Shown: in pieces, positions 6,234-13,365 of the stretch
How the letters are laid out: each line of letters begins with the position of its first letter
Numbering within the stretch: position 1 is the first letter of the stretch
NCBI GenBank assembly: GCA_964495095.1
Contig: CAZBUH010000033.1
Location: forward strand, 1-18,201
Direction: 5' to 3'
Length of the DNA stretch: 18,201 bases
Source of the DNA: CAZBUH01 sp964495095
Lineage (GTDB): Bacteria > Bacillota > Clostridia > Oscillospirales > Oscillospiraceae
Notes under the pieces: generated by a model
Told to the model about the DNA's origin: nothing
The model's database searches: none
The model's input: only the letters and a program-made list of their open reading frames with translations
Translations under genes and position numbers: made by a program

Positions 6234-7949
6234 ATGAAGATGAAAAAACTCATAGCCCTGCTGCTTGCGTTGGCGCTGGTGTTTGCCCTCTGCGCCTGCG
6301 GCTCCGGCGGCGGAACAGAGGGGGACACGCCCACAGATGCTCCGGAGGGGACAGAGGCCCCAGAGGGGACGGAGGCGCCGTCTGTTGACGAGCCTACGGA
6401 GGCTCCCGCCGGGGAGGCGGATGATACGGGCCTTCCTATAACAGAGGAGGAATCAGAAATATCCGTATGGTTTGGGACGAGCAATTTCTTTGATCCCATC
6501 GGTATGGAGCTCTCAGAGATCTATTCACTGAAGCTTATTGAGGAGGCGACCAACGTATATCTGGACTTCACTACTGTGGCCGCGGAGTCCTCCGATGTGC
6601 AGTTCCCGGTAATGATAGCCGCCGGAGACTGGTGCGACGTTATCTCCGGCGTGTATGATTACTATGTCGGCGGCCTTGACAAGGCGTATGACGACGGCGT
6701 TATAATCGATCTTACGGACCTTATAAACGAATATTGCCCGAATCTTGTGGCGCGCATGGAGGAGAATGAGGACATTTATCACGGTATGCTTACCCAGGCC
6801 GGGAGAATGGTGTTCTTCCCCAGCATCAACAATACGCCCGACCCCGGGCCTACAAACGGCTATGTGATACGTCAGGACTGGTTGAACGAGCTGAATATGG
6901 AAATCCCAACCACATATGACCAGCTCCACGATGTACTGACAGCGTTTAAGTCTGAGTATAACGCCACAATGTTTGTGGCGCCGGATTTCGTAACGGTTGA
7001 AAATAACCTCGCAGCGGGCTTTGACATAAACGGCAATGTTGGAACGGATATCGTTCTGAGCCTGGGCCTTATGCAGGTGGACGGCACCGTTGAGAGCGGG
7101 CTGCTGACTGATAATTATCTCCAGTTCATAACCCTTATGAACCAGTGGTGGAGCGAGGGCCTTATTGACGATACCTACAACACCTATTTCATGGAATTCC
7201 GTCAGGATCATTACGATACCCTCTTAAACGGCGGCAACGGCGTATCTCAGGCGGATTCCGACCTTCTTGTCGATCTTGCCGAAATGTCCGACGACCCGGA
7301 TTATGAGCTGTCGCCCATGGCTGATGTGGGCCTTACCGAGGGACAGACCCTCCATTACGGCAACCCGCCTTCCATTTTTACGGGCAACGCGGGTAAGACC
7401 TGGTATGTGACCACTGAGTGCGAGGACCCGGTGCTTGTGGCCAAATTCTGCAACTATCTCTATTCCGACGAGGCCATGATAATTTGCAACTACGGTACGG
7501 AGGGCTATACATATGAGATAGGCGAGGACGGCGGCTATGAGTATACCGACTTTATCACCAACAATGAGGACGGCTACACCTGGACACAAATGCTCTACAG
7601 CTACTGCTGCCACAACGCAACCCCGTTCCCGACTGTGAAAATCTCCGATAGGCAGTTCTACGCCCTGGACGATAAGCAGTATGACGCGATCTGCAATGTA
7701 TGGGCTTCTAACAACGACTACGCCTATAATATCCCCTCCTATGTGACCCTTACGACAGAGGAACAGGAAAAGTATAACGAGCTTACCGGTGATATGTTCA
7801 CATTTATCTCAGAGAATCATCTGGCCTTCATAATGGGAGCGAAGCCTCTCAGCGAATACGAAAGCTTCAAGGCTCAGCTTATCGATATGGGACTTGAACA
7901 GGTCGTAGCCCTCTACCAGTCGGCTTACGACAGAGCCATGGCTGCGTAA
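6234..7949 (+). CDS. Extracellular solute-binding lipoprotein (SBP 1)
   Basis: This 571-residue lipoprotein is predicted to be anchored on the outer face of the membrane. The signal peptide has MKMKK, a Leu/Ala-rich core and lipobox LCAC with Cys22 as the likely lipidated residue. A flexible Gly/Thr/Glu/Ala/Pro linker (about 23-75) with TEAP repeats follows, and then a mature domain of the large extracellular solute-binding protein type (LplA/YtcQ-like, COG1653-like). Recognition segments include TYDQLHDVLTAFK, LMNQWWSEGLIDD and the C-terminal FIMGAKPLSEYESF. GAAAGGGG at 6218-6225 supports the ATG; the in-frame GTG at 6201 is not preferred. No permease or ATPase gene is nearby, which is odd for an ABC-type binding protein. 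The next gene is a flavoprotein. The ligand is unknown; relatives often bind oligosaccharides, but that cannot be assumed. It is paralogous to 13366-15066. Confidence 0.92.
   Translation: MKMKKLIALLLALALVFALCACGSGGGTEGDTPTDAPEGTEAPEGTEAPSVDEPTEAPAGEADDTGLPITEEESEISVWFGTSNFFDPIGMELSEIYSLKLIEEATNVYLDFTTVAAESSDVQFPVMIAAGDWCDVISGVYDYYVGGLDKAYDDGVIIDLTDLINEYCPNLVARMEENEDIYHGMLTQAGRMVFFPSINNTPDPGPTNGYVIRQDWLNELNMEIPTTYDQLHDVLTAFKSEYNATMFVAPDFVTVENNLAAGFDINGNVGTDIVLSLGLMQVDGTVESGLLTDNYLQFITLMNQWWSEGLIDDTYNTYFMEFRQDHYDTLLNGGNGVSQADSDLLVDLAEMSDDPDYELSPMADVGLTEGQTLHYGNPPSIFTGNAGKTWYVTTECEDPVLVAKFCNYLYSDEAMIICNYGTEGYTYEIGEDGGYEYTDFITNNEDGYTWTQMLYSYCCHNATPFPTVKISDRQFYALDDKQYDAICNVWASNNDYAYNIPSYVTLTTEEQEKYNELTGDMFTFISENHLAFIMGAKPLSEYESFKAQLIDMGLEQVVALYQSAYDRAMAA
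6342..6377 (+). repeat. Two-copy 18-bp tandem repeat in lipoprotein linker
   Basis: Two adjacent 18-base units (6342-6359, 6360-6377) differ at three bases and encode two PEGTEA blocks. They sit in the surface linker after the lipid anchor, where repeat-length variation would be tolerated. Confidence 0.7.
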
Positions 7950-7969
7950 AAGAGATACGCATCACCGGA

Positions 7970-8002
7970 TTAAAATCGCGGCGGTCACCGCCGCGATTTT
8001 AA
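7970..8002 (+). terminator. Intercistronic hairpin between SBP 1 and flavoprotein 1
   Basis: TTAAAATCGCGGCGG (7970-7984) and CCGCCGCGATTTTAA (7988-8002) form a perfect 15-bp stem with a TCA loop. The four T bases lie inside the stem and no T-run follows it. It could be a partial terminator or a 3'-end stabiliser for the lipoprotein mRNA. The 20 bases between it and the next ribosome site leave no room for a promoter, so the flavoprotein probably depends on read-through. Confidence 0.7.
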
Positions 8003-8036
8003 AATAAGTACAGCCTGTTTTCAAGGAGGAACCTCA

Positions 8037-9503
8037 ATGGAAAAAATCAAAACCGATGTAGCCGTGCTGGGCGCCGGTCCCGCCGGGCTGGCAGCGACGC
8101 TGCGGGCCGCGGAGCTGGGGCTCGACGTATGTATGTTTGAAAAAATAGACCGGTGCGGCGGAGTTTACTGGGGCGGTATCGGGCCTTTCGGCGCGGGAAC
8201 GCATATCCAGGAGAAATACGGCATGACCGAAGGCACCGTAGAGAACGCCTACAAGTACCTTATGGACTTTACCCACGGCACAATAGACGCCCGCCTGGCG
8301 TCTGCGTATATCCATAAAACCGCTTTTGTTGTGAAATGGCTTGAGGACAAGGGCCTTAAGTATTCCGATCCCGCCGTGGGTCCCTTTGCAGATCCCAACG
8401 ATAAGGAGCACTTCTGCCACACCTATGAGCCGAACCCCGAATTTGAGGGTATAGAGCGGTATATACCGGATATGCTCTTTAAGCGCATCGGCGACCATCC
8501 CAACGCCCATGTGTATTTTGAGACGCCGGGCAGAAAGCTTATAAAAAAGGATGGTAAAATAACCGGATTGTATGTGGAAAATAAGAAAGGGGAGACCATA
8601 GAGGTCGAAGCCGGAGCAGTGATAATCGGCACCGGCGGCTTTATGGGCAATCCGGAGCTTATCAAAAAGTATACGTCATATGAGAACAACGTGGACCTTT
8701 TCTTCTCGCGCCAGAGACCGAATATCTGCGGCGACGGAATGCAGATGGCGTGGGACGTAGGCGCCGGAAGAAGCGAGATGATGATAGACGTATACAAGGG
8801 TATGCCTATCTACTGCGGCCCCATGGGCACCAAGGAAAACTGGGTTATCCTAGCCGACCCCAATATGCTTGTAAACCGCAGGGGCGAGCGGTTTATTGAT
8901 GAAAACTGTGAGCGGTACTATCTGGCCAACGCCATACACCGTCAGCCCGGCGGAACGGCGTTTATGATAACCGCCAGCAATATTACCGATAAGTATAAAT
9001 CCGGCGAAAAGCCCCTGAACGGGCCTCCGGGATTTGAGCCGCCTCTCAAGGATGTGGACGATATAATTGCCGAGGCTAAGAGCCTTAACTATCCGTATGT
9101 CTATGAAGGAGCTTCCATAGAGGAGCTGGCCCGTAACATGGGCGTGAACGCAGAGGTTTTGAAGGCCAGCCTCGAGGAATATAACGACATGTGCGAAAAG
9201 GGCGAGGATCCGATATTCTTTAAAAAAGAAAACCTAAATAAGCTCACCGGCCCGAAATTCTATGCGGCACAGTTCTTTGTTGACAGCTTCGGCGCCCTCG
9301 GCGGCCTGAAGATAAACTATAAAACCGAGGTGGTCACCGACGATATGGACCCGATACCCGGCCTTTACGGCGCAGGCTCCGAGGCGAACAGCCTCTATGC
9401 GGGCACTTATCCCGGGCGCCTCTCCGGCAACACCTCCGGCTTTGCTTACACCTCCGGCGTGATGGCGGCGGAGAGCGCGGCGGAGTATATCAAGAAAAAT
9501 TAA
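8037..9503 (+). CDS. FAD-dependent oxidoreductase, FAD_binding_2 / fumarate-reductase-flavoprotein-like (flavoprotein 1)
   Basis: This 488-residue cytoplasmic flavoprotein belongs to the superfamily containing fumarate and urocanate reductases and 3-ketosteroid dehydrogenases. The FAD-binding motif is GAGPAG (12-17) with Glu35 as the probable ribose-binding acid. GGVYWGGIGP (41-50), GTGGFMGNPEL (198-208) and the closing PIPGLYGAGSEAN (439-451) complete the FAD domain. In NRRGERFIDENCER, Arg293 aligns with the catalytic Arg of soluble fumarate reductases. The HTMGG-type substrate motif is replaced by DSFGALGG (416-423), and GTYPGRLSGNTSGFA (456-470) resembles the C-terminal active-site segment of ketosteroid dehydrogenases. 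There is no signal peptide, no haem-binding CxxCH and no FMN-binding domain, so an external electron partner is needed. AAGGAGGA at 8023-8030 sets the start. It is probably cotranscribed with SBP 1. The substrate is unknown. Confidence 0.9.
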   Translation: MEKIKTDVAVLGAGPAGLAATLRAAELGLDVCMFEKIDRCGGVYWGGIGPFGAGTHIQEKYGMTEGTVENAYKYLMDFTHGTIDARLASAYIHKTAFVVKWLEDKGLKYSDPAVGPFADPNDKEHFCHTYEPNPEFEGIERYIPDMLFKRIGDHPNAHVYFETPGRKLIKKDGKITGLYVENKKGETIEVEAGAVIIGTGGFMGNPELIKKYTSYENNVDLFFSRQRPNICGDGMQMAWDVGAGRSEMMIDVYKGMPIYCGPMGTKENWVILADPNMLVNRRGERFIDENCERYYLANAIHRQPGGTAFMITASNITDKYKSGEKPLNGPPGFEPPLKDVDDIIAEAKSLNYPYVYEGASIEELARNMGVNAEVLKASLEEYNDMCEKGEDPIFFKKENLNKLTGPKFYAAQFFVDSFGALGGLKINYKTEVVTDDMDPIPGLYGAGSEANSLYAGTYPGRLSGNTSGFAYTSGVMAAESAAEYIKKN

Positions 9504-9519
9504 CCGTTTTAAAGACTTT

Positions 9520-9553
9520 GGCCCCCGATTTTATTCGGGGGCCTTGCTGTTTT
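9520..9553 (+). terminator. Intrinsic terminator of the SBP 1 - flavoprotein 1 unit
   Basis: GGCCCCCGA (9520-9528) and TCGGGGGCC (9535-9543) form a perfect 9-bp stem with loop TTTTAT, followed by the T-rich TTGCTGTTTT. It lies 16 bases after the flavoprotein stop. Confidence 0.88.
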
Positions 9554-9625
9554 CCCCTCAGATTAAAAGCAGGGGATGAGCGCAGGCGGCGGGAAAAATT
9601 GCAGATTTCTATAATATATGCAAAA

Positions 9626-9632
9626 TTCGACA
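9626..9632 (-). promoter_or_regulatory. Perfect Spo0A-box core, isolated
   Basis: TTCGACA on the plus strand is TGTCGAA on the minus strand, the core Spo0A-binding heptamer. It lies between two convergent genes, where no promoter of either is expected. It may be a chance match. Confidence 0.3.
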
Positions 9633-9658
9633 AAATTTCCCTTAAAGATGGTGTATTC

Positions 9659-9982
9659 TTATTTGGGCTTCCTGTTGTGAAGCTCTGTTACAACGTCGTT
9701 GAGCCATGACCTTACCTTGCTTAACTCTTCTTCCGTCATGGTTTTCGGATCATAGTGGAAGCAGCATTCATCAGTCACACACACGCTGCTCATGCGCACG
9801 AGTATGCCGTCCTTTCTGAAGGAGCCGTCAACGCACATGCTGTCAACTCCGCAGGTGGCCTCGTCGGGCTTCAGAAGCTCTTTAATAATGTCATAGATAA
9901 GATAAAAATCCTCCTCGCCGCTGTAGTTGGTGACCGAGGCGAGTATCTGTCCGTTTTTAAGCTCTAATTCATTAAGCAGCAT
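9659..9982 (-). CDS. Hypothetical protein, divergent from spo0A
   Basis: I do not recognise this 107-residue protein. It has no signal peptide and no membrane segment. It is acidic to neutral, with several cysteines concentrated in CGVDSMCVDG and SVCVTDECC (about 44-75), then a short helical C-terminus EEELSKVRSWLNDVVTELHNR. The cysteines are not in a standard CxxC zinc-finger arrangement. The ATG at 9982 is preferred because GGGGGA precedes it; an ATG five codons upstream lacks a site. It has a good extended -10 promoter on its own strand, and the cluster of Spo0A-box-like sites lies just upstream of that promoter. Control by Spo0A is therefore plausible. That and a stationary-phase or sporulation role are inference. 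No paralogue is visible in the window. Confidence 0.7.
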   Translation of the reverse strand: MLLNELELKNGQILASVTNYSGEEDFYLIYDIIKELLKPDEATCGVDSMCVDGSFRKDGILVRMSSVCVTDECCFHYDPKTMTEEELSKVRSWLNDVVTELHNRKPK

Positions 9983-10035
9983 AAGTATTTCCCCCATTTA
10001 AAGATTAAGACCGTGGAGCGCGCGAAATATATCTA

Positions 10036-10063
10036 ATTATAGCATACGCAGAAGATATTGCAA
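10036..10063 (-). promoter_or_regulatory. Extended -10 SigA promoter of the 107-residue protein gene
   Basis: On the minus strand TTGCAA (10063-10058) and TATAAT (10041-10036) are 16 bases apart, and TGC directly precedes the -10 (TGnTATAAT). It lies about 54 bases upstream of the preferred start at 9982. Confidence 0.65.
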
Positions 10064-10088
10064 TGGCTGAAAATTCGGCTTGAGCCGT

Positions 10089-10114
10089 TTCGACGGATGT
10101 CGAATCGTGTCGGT
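10089..10114. promoter_or_regulatory. Cluster of Spo0A-box-like sites
   Basis: TGTCGAA at 10098-10104 is a perfect core 0A box. TTCGACG at 10089-10095 is a 6/7 match on the opposite strand. TGTCGGT at 10108-10114 is a 5/7 match. The sites are spaced about one helical turn apart. They lie between the promoters of spo0A and of its divergent neighbour, fitting autoregulation and possibly joint control. Confidence 0.55.
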
Positions 10115-10155
10115 AAAAACCTTGCTGCCATATGTAAAAATAATACAGTTTTCCC

Positions 10156-10184
10156 TTGAAAATGATAAATTGGTGTGCTAAATT
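10156..10184 (+). promoter_or_regulatory. SigA-type promoter of spo0A
   Basis: TTGAAA (10156-10161) and TAAATT (10179-10184) are separated by 17 bases, leaving a leader of about 120 bases. Within that leader, AAGAATTA at 10208-10215 fits the SigH -10 pattern RMGAATWW, but I find no convincing SigH -35. A 6-bp hairpin GCAGAT/ATCTGC sits at 10258-10273. Nothing else is evident in the 9983-10312 gap beyond these sites and the 0A cluster. Confidence 0.5.
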
Positions 10185-10312
10185 ATATATGGCGATGCGG
10201 TAAAGGGAAGAATTATAGTATAAAAATCTCGAAGCGTCTGTTATATCAGTCAGCTTTGCAGATATTGATCTGCCAGGCCTGAAAAAATTTGAATTCGGAG
10301 GAAAACGACCAA

Positions 10313-11083
10313 ATGGATGGTAAAATCAAAGTATTTATCGGCGACCCAAGCGAAGAATTTGCGTATATGTTCAGCGAAGCCCTGGCGTCTGAAAGCGGCA
10401 TAGAGCTGACGGGAAAGAGCAAGGACGGCGGCGAGGCTTACGGCAGGATAATTGCCGAGAAGCCCGACGTGGTGATTTTGGATTTTGTAATGCCTACAAT
10501 GGACGGCTTTGCCGTTTTAAACAAGCTGAACGAGACTATGGGTGCTGACCGCCCCGAGGTAATTATGGTTTCGGGATTTTATAATGAAAAGATAGTGGCG
10601 GAGGCCATGGCTCTAGGCGCGTACTATTTTGTCCAGAAGCCCTGCGACATTTCCGGGCTGGTAGTGCGTATAAAGTCCCTCTACGGGAAATCGGCAAAGA
10701 AAGTGCAGTCCGGCGCCGGGGACGAGCGGAGCCTTGAGGCGGTGGTCACAGATATAATTCATGAAATTGGCGTCCCCGCCCATATAAAGGGCTATCACTA
10801 TCTCCGCGAGGCCATTTTGATAGTTGTAAACGATATGGACACCATAAACGCCGTAACAAAGGTCCTGTACCCCGAAGTCGCAAAGAAATTCAACACCACT
10901 CCCAGCCGTGTGGAGAGGGCGATACGCCACGCTATAGAAGTGGCGTGGGACAGGGGAGATATTGAGGTGCTCCAGAAGTTTTTCGGCTATACCGTCTCCG
11001 GTATAAAGGGGAAGCCCACAAACTCCGAATTTATAGCAATGATAGCCGACAGGCTGTCGCTTCAGAGAAGAGAAAACGCATAA
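10313..11083 (+). CDS. spo0A: Stage 0 sporulation response regulator Spo0A
   Basis: Spo0A (256 residues) is the master regulator of sporulation entry, binding 0A boxes when phosphorylated. The receiver domain (about 1-125) has phospho-acceptor Asp57 in LDFVMPTMDG, the signalling Ser in MVSGF and the conserved Lys in QKPCD. The C-terminal effector domain (about 148-256) has the signature TDIIHEIGVPAHIKGYHYL and the recognition region SRVERAIRHAIEVAWDRG. The ATG at 10313 follows GGAGG at 10297-10301 by 11 bases; an in-frame TTG eight codons earlier would overlap that site. Oddly, the acidic pair near the N-terminus is reduced. In KVFIGDPSEEF the first acid is kept (Asp11), but the position of the second, which normally ligates Mg directly, is Pro12. 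The usual upstream neighbour spoIVB is absent. Confidence 0.97.
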   Translation: MDGKIKVFIGDPSEEFAYMFSEALASESGIELTGKSKDGGEAYGRIIAEKPDVVILDFVMPTMDGFAVLNKLNETMGADRPEVIMVSGFYNEKIVAEAMALGAYYFVQKPCDISGLVVRIKSLYGKSAKKVQSGAGDERSLEAVVTDIIHEIGVPAHIKGYHYLREAILIVVNDMDTINAVTKVLYPEVAKKFNTTPSRVERAIRHAIEVAWDRGDIEVLQKFFGYTVSGIKGKPTNSEFIAMIADRLSLQRRENA

Positions 11084-11094
11084 TTATAAACCAG

Positions 11095-11134
11095 AACGGG
11101 CGGCGGGGCCTAAAATATCCGCCGCCCGTTTTTT
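11095..11134 (+). terminator. Intrinsic terminator of spo0A
   Basis: AACGGGCGGCGG (11095-11106) and CCGCCGCCCGTT (11119-11130) form a 12-bp stem with a 12-base loop, running into six T bases (11129-11134). It lies 11 bases after the stop. Confidence 0.9.
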
Positions 11135-11175
11135 GAGCCAAAATTTTATAAAGCACATCATTTTTATAGTAATTC

Positions 11176-11205
11176 TTGCCATTGCGGCGTTCATCGGGGT
11201 ATCAT
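11176..11205 (+). promoter_or_regulatory. Candidate promoter of the OYE-type oxidoreductase gene
   Basis: TTGCCA (11176-11181) and TATCAT (11200-11205) are separated by 18 bases and lie 30 bases before the TTG start. The elements are moderate matches. The upstream spo0A terminator makes an independent promoter likely here. Confidence 0.45.
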
Positions 11206-11235
11206 TTAATAATAAAGTGAAAGGAATGAGGCTGT

Positions 11236-13236
11236 TTGACGTATAATAACCTGTTTTCGCCTATAAGGGTTGGAAAATTTGTGCTGAAAAACCGCATCAC
11301 AGCGGCCCCTGTGGGCAGGATAGAGCTTCACGACGACGGACGGATCCGGGAGGAATACCTTGAGTGGTTTACCCAGAAGGCAAAGGGCGGCGCGGCTCTG
11401 GTAACGGTTGGGGAGAGCTTCGTGGATTTTGAATACGCCCACCGGGAGCCTGCAAACTATTCCATTGATTATGCCGACCGCAACGACCCCTGCATCGTGG
11501 GCTACGGCACCCTGGCAAGGGCGATAAAGGATAACGGCGCCGCGGCGCTGGCACAGCTTATACACGCCGGCAGCGGGCGGCTGCCTCAAAAGGGCGAAAA
11601 AGACCCTGTAGGCCCCGTGGAATACATCAGGGAGGACGGAGTGCATGTTTACGCCATGGACGAGGCGCTTATGGAAAAGACCGCCGAAAATTTCGCTGTC
11701 TGCGCCGATTTTATGAAAGCCGCGGGCTTTGACGGCATACATCTGCATGCGGGGCACGGCTGGCTTTTTTCGCAGTTTCTATCGCCTCTTACAAACACCA
11801 GGACCGATAAATACGGCGGCAGCCTTGAAAACAGGGCCAGATTCCCGATTATGATAATAGACCGTGTAAGAGAGCGTGTGGGGCCTGATTTTCTCATTGA
11901 AATACGCATAAGCGGCGAGGAAAACGTGCCCGGCGGCATGGAGATTGGGGAGGCTGTGGAATTTTGCAAAATGATAGACGGCAAGGTGGATTTGATACAG
12001 ATATCCGCCGGGCTGTACCGTGAGCCGATAATTTCACGGCAGTTTTCCTCGGGCTATGAGCACCGGTGCTGCAACGCGGGCCTTGCGGCGGAGGTGAAAA
12101 AAGCTGTAAAGACCCCTGTCTCCACCGTGGGCGGCATAAACGACCCGGAGGACGCGGAGAGGCTCATAGCGGAGGGCGCTGCGGACATGGTCGCCCTGGG
12201 CCGGCAGATGTTTGCCGACCCCTGGTTTCCCGAAAAGGCCAGGGCCGGAAGGCGCCAGGATATAGATATGTGTATCCGCTGCCTCTGGTGCTTTGGAGGC
12301 CCCATGGAGGACCAGATAGCGGAGGATATGAAAAAGGGCCGGGAGCACCGGACTCCCAAAGCGCCGCCCTGCGCGATAAATCCGTTCCGTATTTTTGATG
12401 TGAAAAAGCTTGAGGCGCCCCTGCCGGAGAAAAAACGGGTGCTTGTTATTGGCGGCGGGCTTGCCGGGATGGCGGCGGCCTATTACGCGGCGCTCAGAGG
12501 CCATCAGGTGTGCCTTGCGGAGAAAAGCGGCAGCCTGGGCGGAAAACTGCGGTACGCTGACGGCACGGTAATGAACGGAGATATAAAAAGGCTTGTTGAC
12601 TGCTATGTAAAGCGGCTTCAAAACCATGGGGTAAATGTGCTGCCAGGCAGAGCGGCGGACAGGGAGCTTATTCAGGAATTTTCACCCGACGCCGTTATAT
12701 GCGCTGTCGGCTCCCGTGAAATCATACCGGCGATACCCGGCACAGAGAGGGAAAATGTGTTTACCGCGTCTGAGGTCTGCAATGCCGCCGGCCTTAAAAA
12801 GCTGGGAGAGCGGGTGGCGGTTATCGGCGGCGGGGCCACAGGCGCCGAGGCGGCCCTCTATTTCGAGCGGAATGGCAGAGAGGTGACGCTTATAGAGAAA
12901 GGAGAGCGCCTTGCCTCCGACGTAAACCCCATGGCGTCACAGCGGCTTCTTAAAGAGCTTGCTGAAAAGGTCTCATGCCGCAGAGAGAGCGAGTGTACAG
13001 AAATTGTGCCGTCGGGAGTAATGGTAAAAGCCTGCGGAAAAACAGAGCTGATACCGGCGGATTCCGTGGTGCTGGCGGTGGGGCTCTGCCCGGAGAATAC
13101 GGAAAAGCTGAGCGCCCTCTGCCCCGGAGTGCCGTTTACAAAGGTGGGCGACTGCGCGGGCCGGGGAAGCATTATGAAATCCATACATCAGGGCGCTGCG
13201 GCGGCAATGGCGCTTGAGGGCCAAAAGATTGGGTAA
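11236..13236 (+). CDS. NADH:flavin oxidoreductase, BaiCD/BaiH and 2,4-dienoyl-CoA reductase-like (OYE + 4Fe-4S + FAD/NAD)
   Basis: This 666-residue three-part ene-reductase has an N-terminal FMN TIM barrel of the old-yellow-enzyme type (about 1-340), with HLHAGHGWLFSQFLSP (169-184) and NTRTDKYGGSLENRARF (187-203). A cysteine region follows, then a C-terminal FAD/NAD domain with dinucleotide motifs GGGLAGMAAA (406-415) and GGGATGAEAA (531-540). Such enzymes pass electrons from NAD(P)H through FAD and 4Fe-4S to FMN and reduce an activated C=C bond. The length matches BaiCD/BaiH-type proteins. The cysteine motif is unusual: Cys346, Cys349 and Cys352 (CIRCLWC), then Cys379 after 26 residues, instead of about 11. 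The usual active-site Tyr in HGYL is Trp176. The start is TTG, with AAAGGA at 11219-11224; an ATG at 11225 is out of frame and stops at once. SBP 2 follows 129 bases later with no terminator between. The substrate is unknown. Confidence 0.92.
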   Translation: MTYNNLFSPIRVGKFVLKNRITAAPVGRIELHDDGRIREEYLEWFTQKAKGGAALVTVGESFVDFEYAHREPANYSIDYADRNDPCIVGYGTLARAIKDNGAAALAQLIHAGSGRLPQKGEKDPVGPVEYIREDGVHVYAMDEALMEKTAENFAVCADFMKAAGFDGIHLHAGHGWLFSQFLSPLTNTRTDKYGGSLENRARFPIMIIDRVRERVGPDFLIEIRISGEENVPGGMEIGEAVEFCKMIDGKVDLIQISAGLYREPIISRQFSSGYEHRCCNAGLAAEVKKAVKTPVSTVGGINDPEDAERLIAEGAADMVALGRQMFADPWFPEKARAGRRQDIDMCIRCLWCFGGPMEDQIAEDMKKGREHRTPKAPPCAINPFRIFDVKKLEAPLPEKKRVLVIGGGLAGMAAAYYAALRGHQVCLAEKSGSLGGKLRYADGTVMNGDIKRLVDCYVKRLQNHGVNVLPGRAADRELIQEFSPDAVICAVGSREIIPAIPGTERENVFTASEVCNAAGLKKLGERVAVIGGGATGAEAALYFERNGREVTLIEKGERLASDVNPMASQRLLKELAEKVSCRRESECTEIVPSGVMVKACGKTELIPADSVVLAVGLCPENTEKLSALCPGVPFTKVGDCAGRGSIMKSIHQGAAAAMALEGQKIG

Positions 13237-13289
13237 TCTGCCGCAGGTCTTAAAATACAAAATTGAAAAGTAAACTATAATTTCGATAA

Positions 13290-13319
13290 TTGTATGCCGC
13301 GAAAGCATTATGTTAAAAT
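13290..13319 (+). promoter_or_regulatory. Candidate promoter of lipoprotein 2
   Basis: TTGTAT (13290-13295) and TAAAAT (13314-13319) are 18 bases apart, 46 bases before the start. An alternative is TTGAAA (13263) with GATAAT (13285). A short inverted repeat CGATAA (13284-13289) / TTATCG (13321-13326) flanks the -35/-10 region. SBP 2 could also be reached by read-through from the oxidoreductase gene. Confidence 0.4.
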
Positions 13320-13365
13320 GTTATCGGCAAGAGCCAAAATAAACGAAAGGAATGCAAACTGAAAA

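Noticed and set aside
6525..7613. Two long minus-strand frames opposite lipoprotein 1
   Set aside because: They lie wholly inside the lipoprotein gene on the other strand and have no recognisable domains; they are shadow frames.
10208..10215. SigH promoter for spo0A
   Set aside because: The -10-like AAGAATTA fits well, but no RNAGGAWWW element lies at the right distance upstream, so it is only mentioned, not called.
11225..11245. ATG at 11225 as start of the OYE-type gene
   Set aside because: It is out of frame with the enzyme and reaches TAA after six codons. The TTG at 11236 begins exactly at the family-typical N-terminus.
12034..12627. Minus-strand open frame opposite the OYE-type reductase
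   Set aside because: It lies within a conserved three-domain enzyme gene; the translation is low-information and has no start signals.
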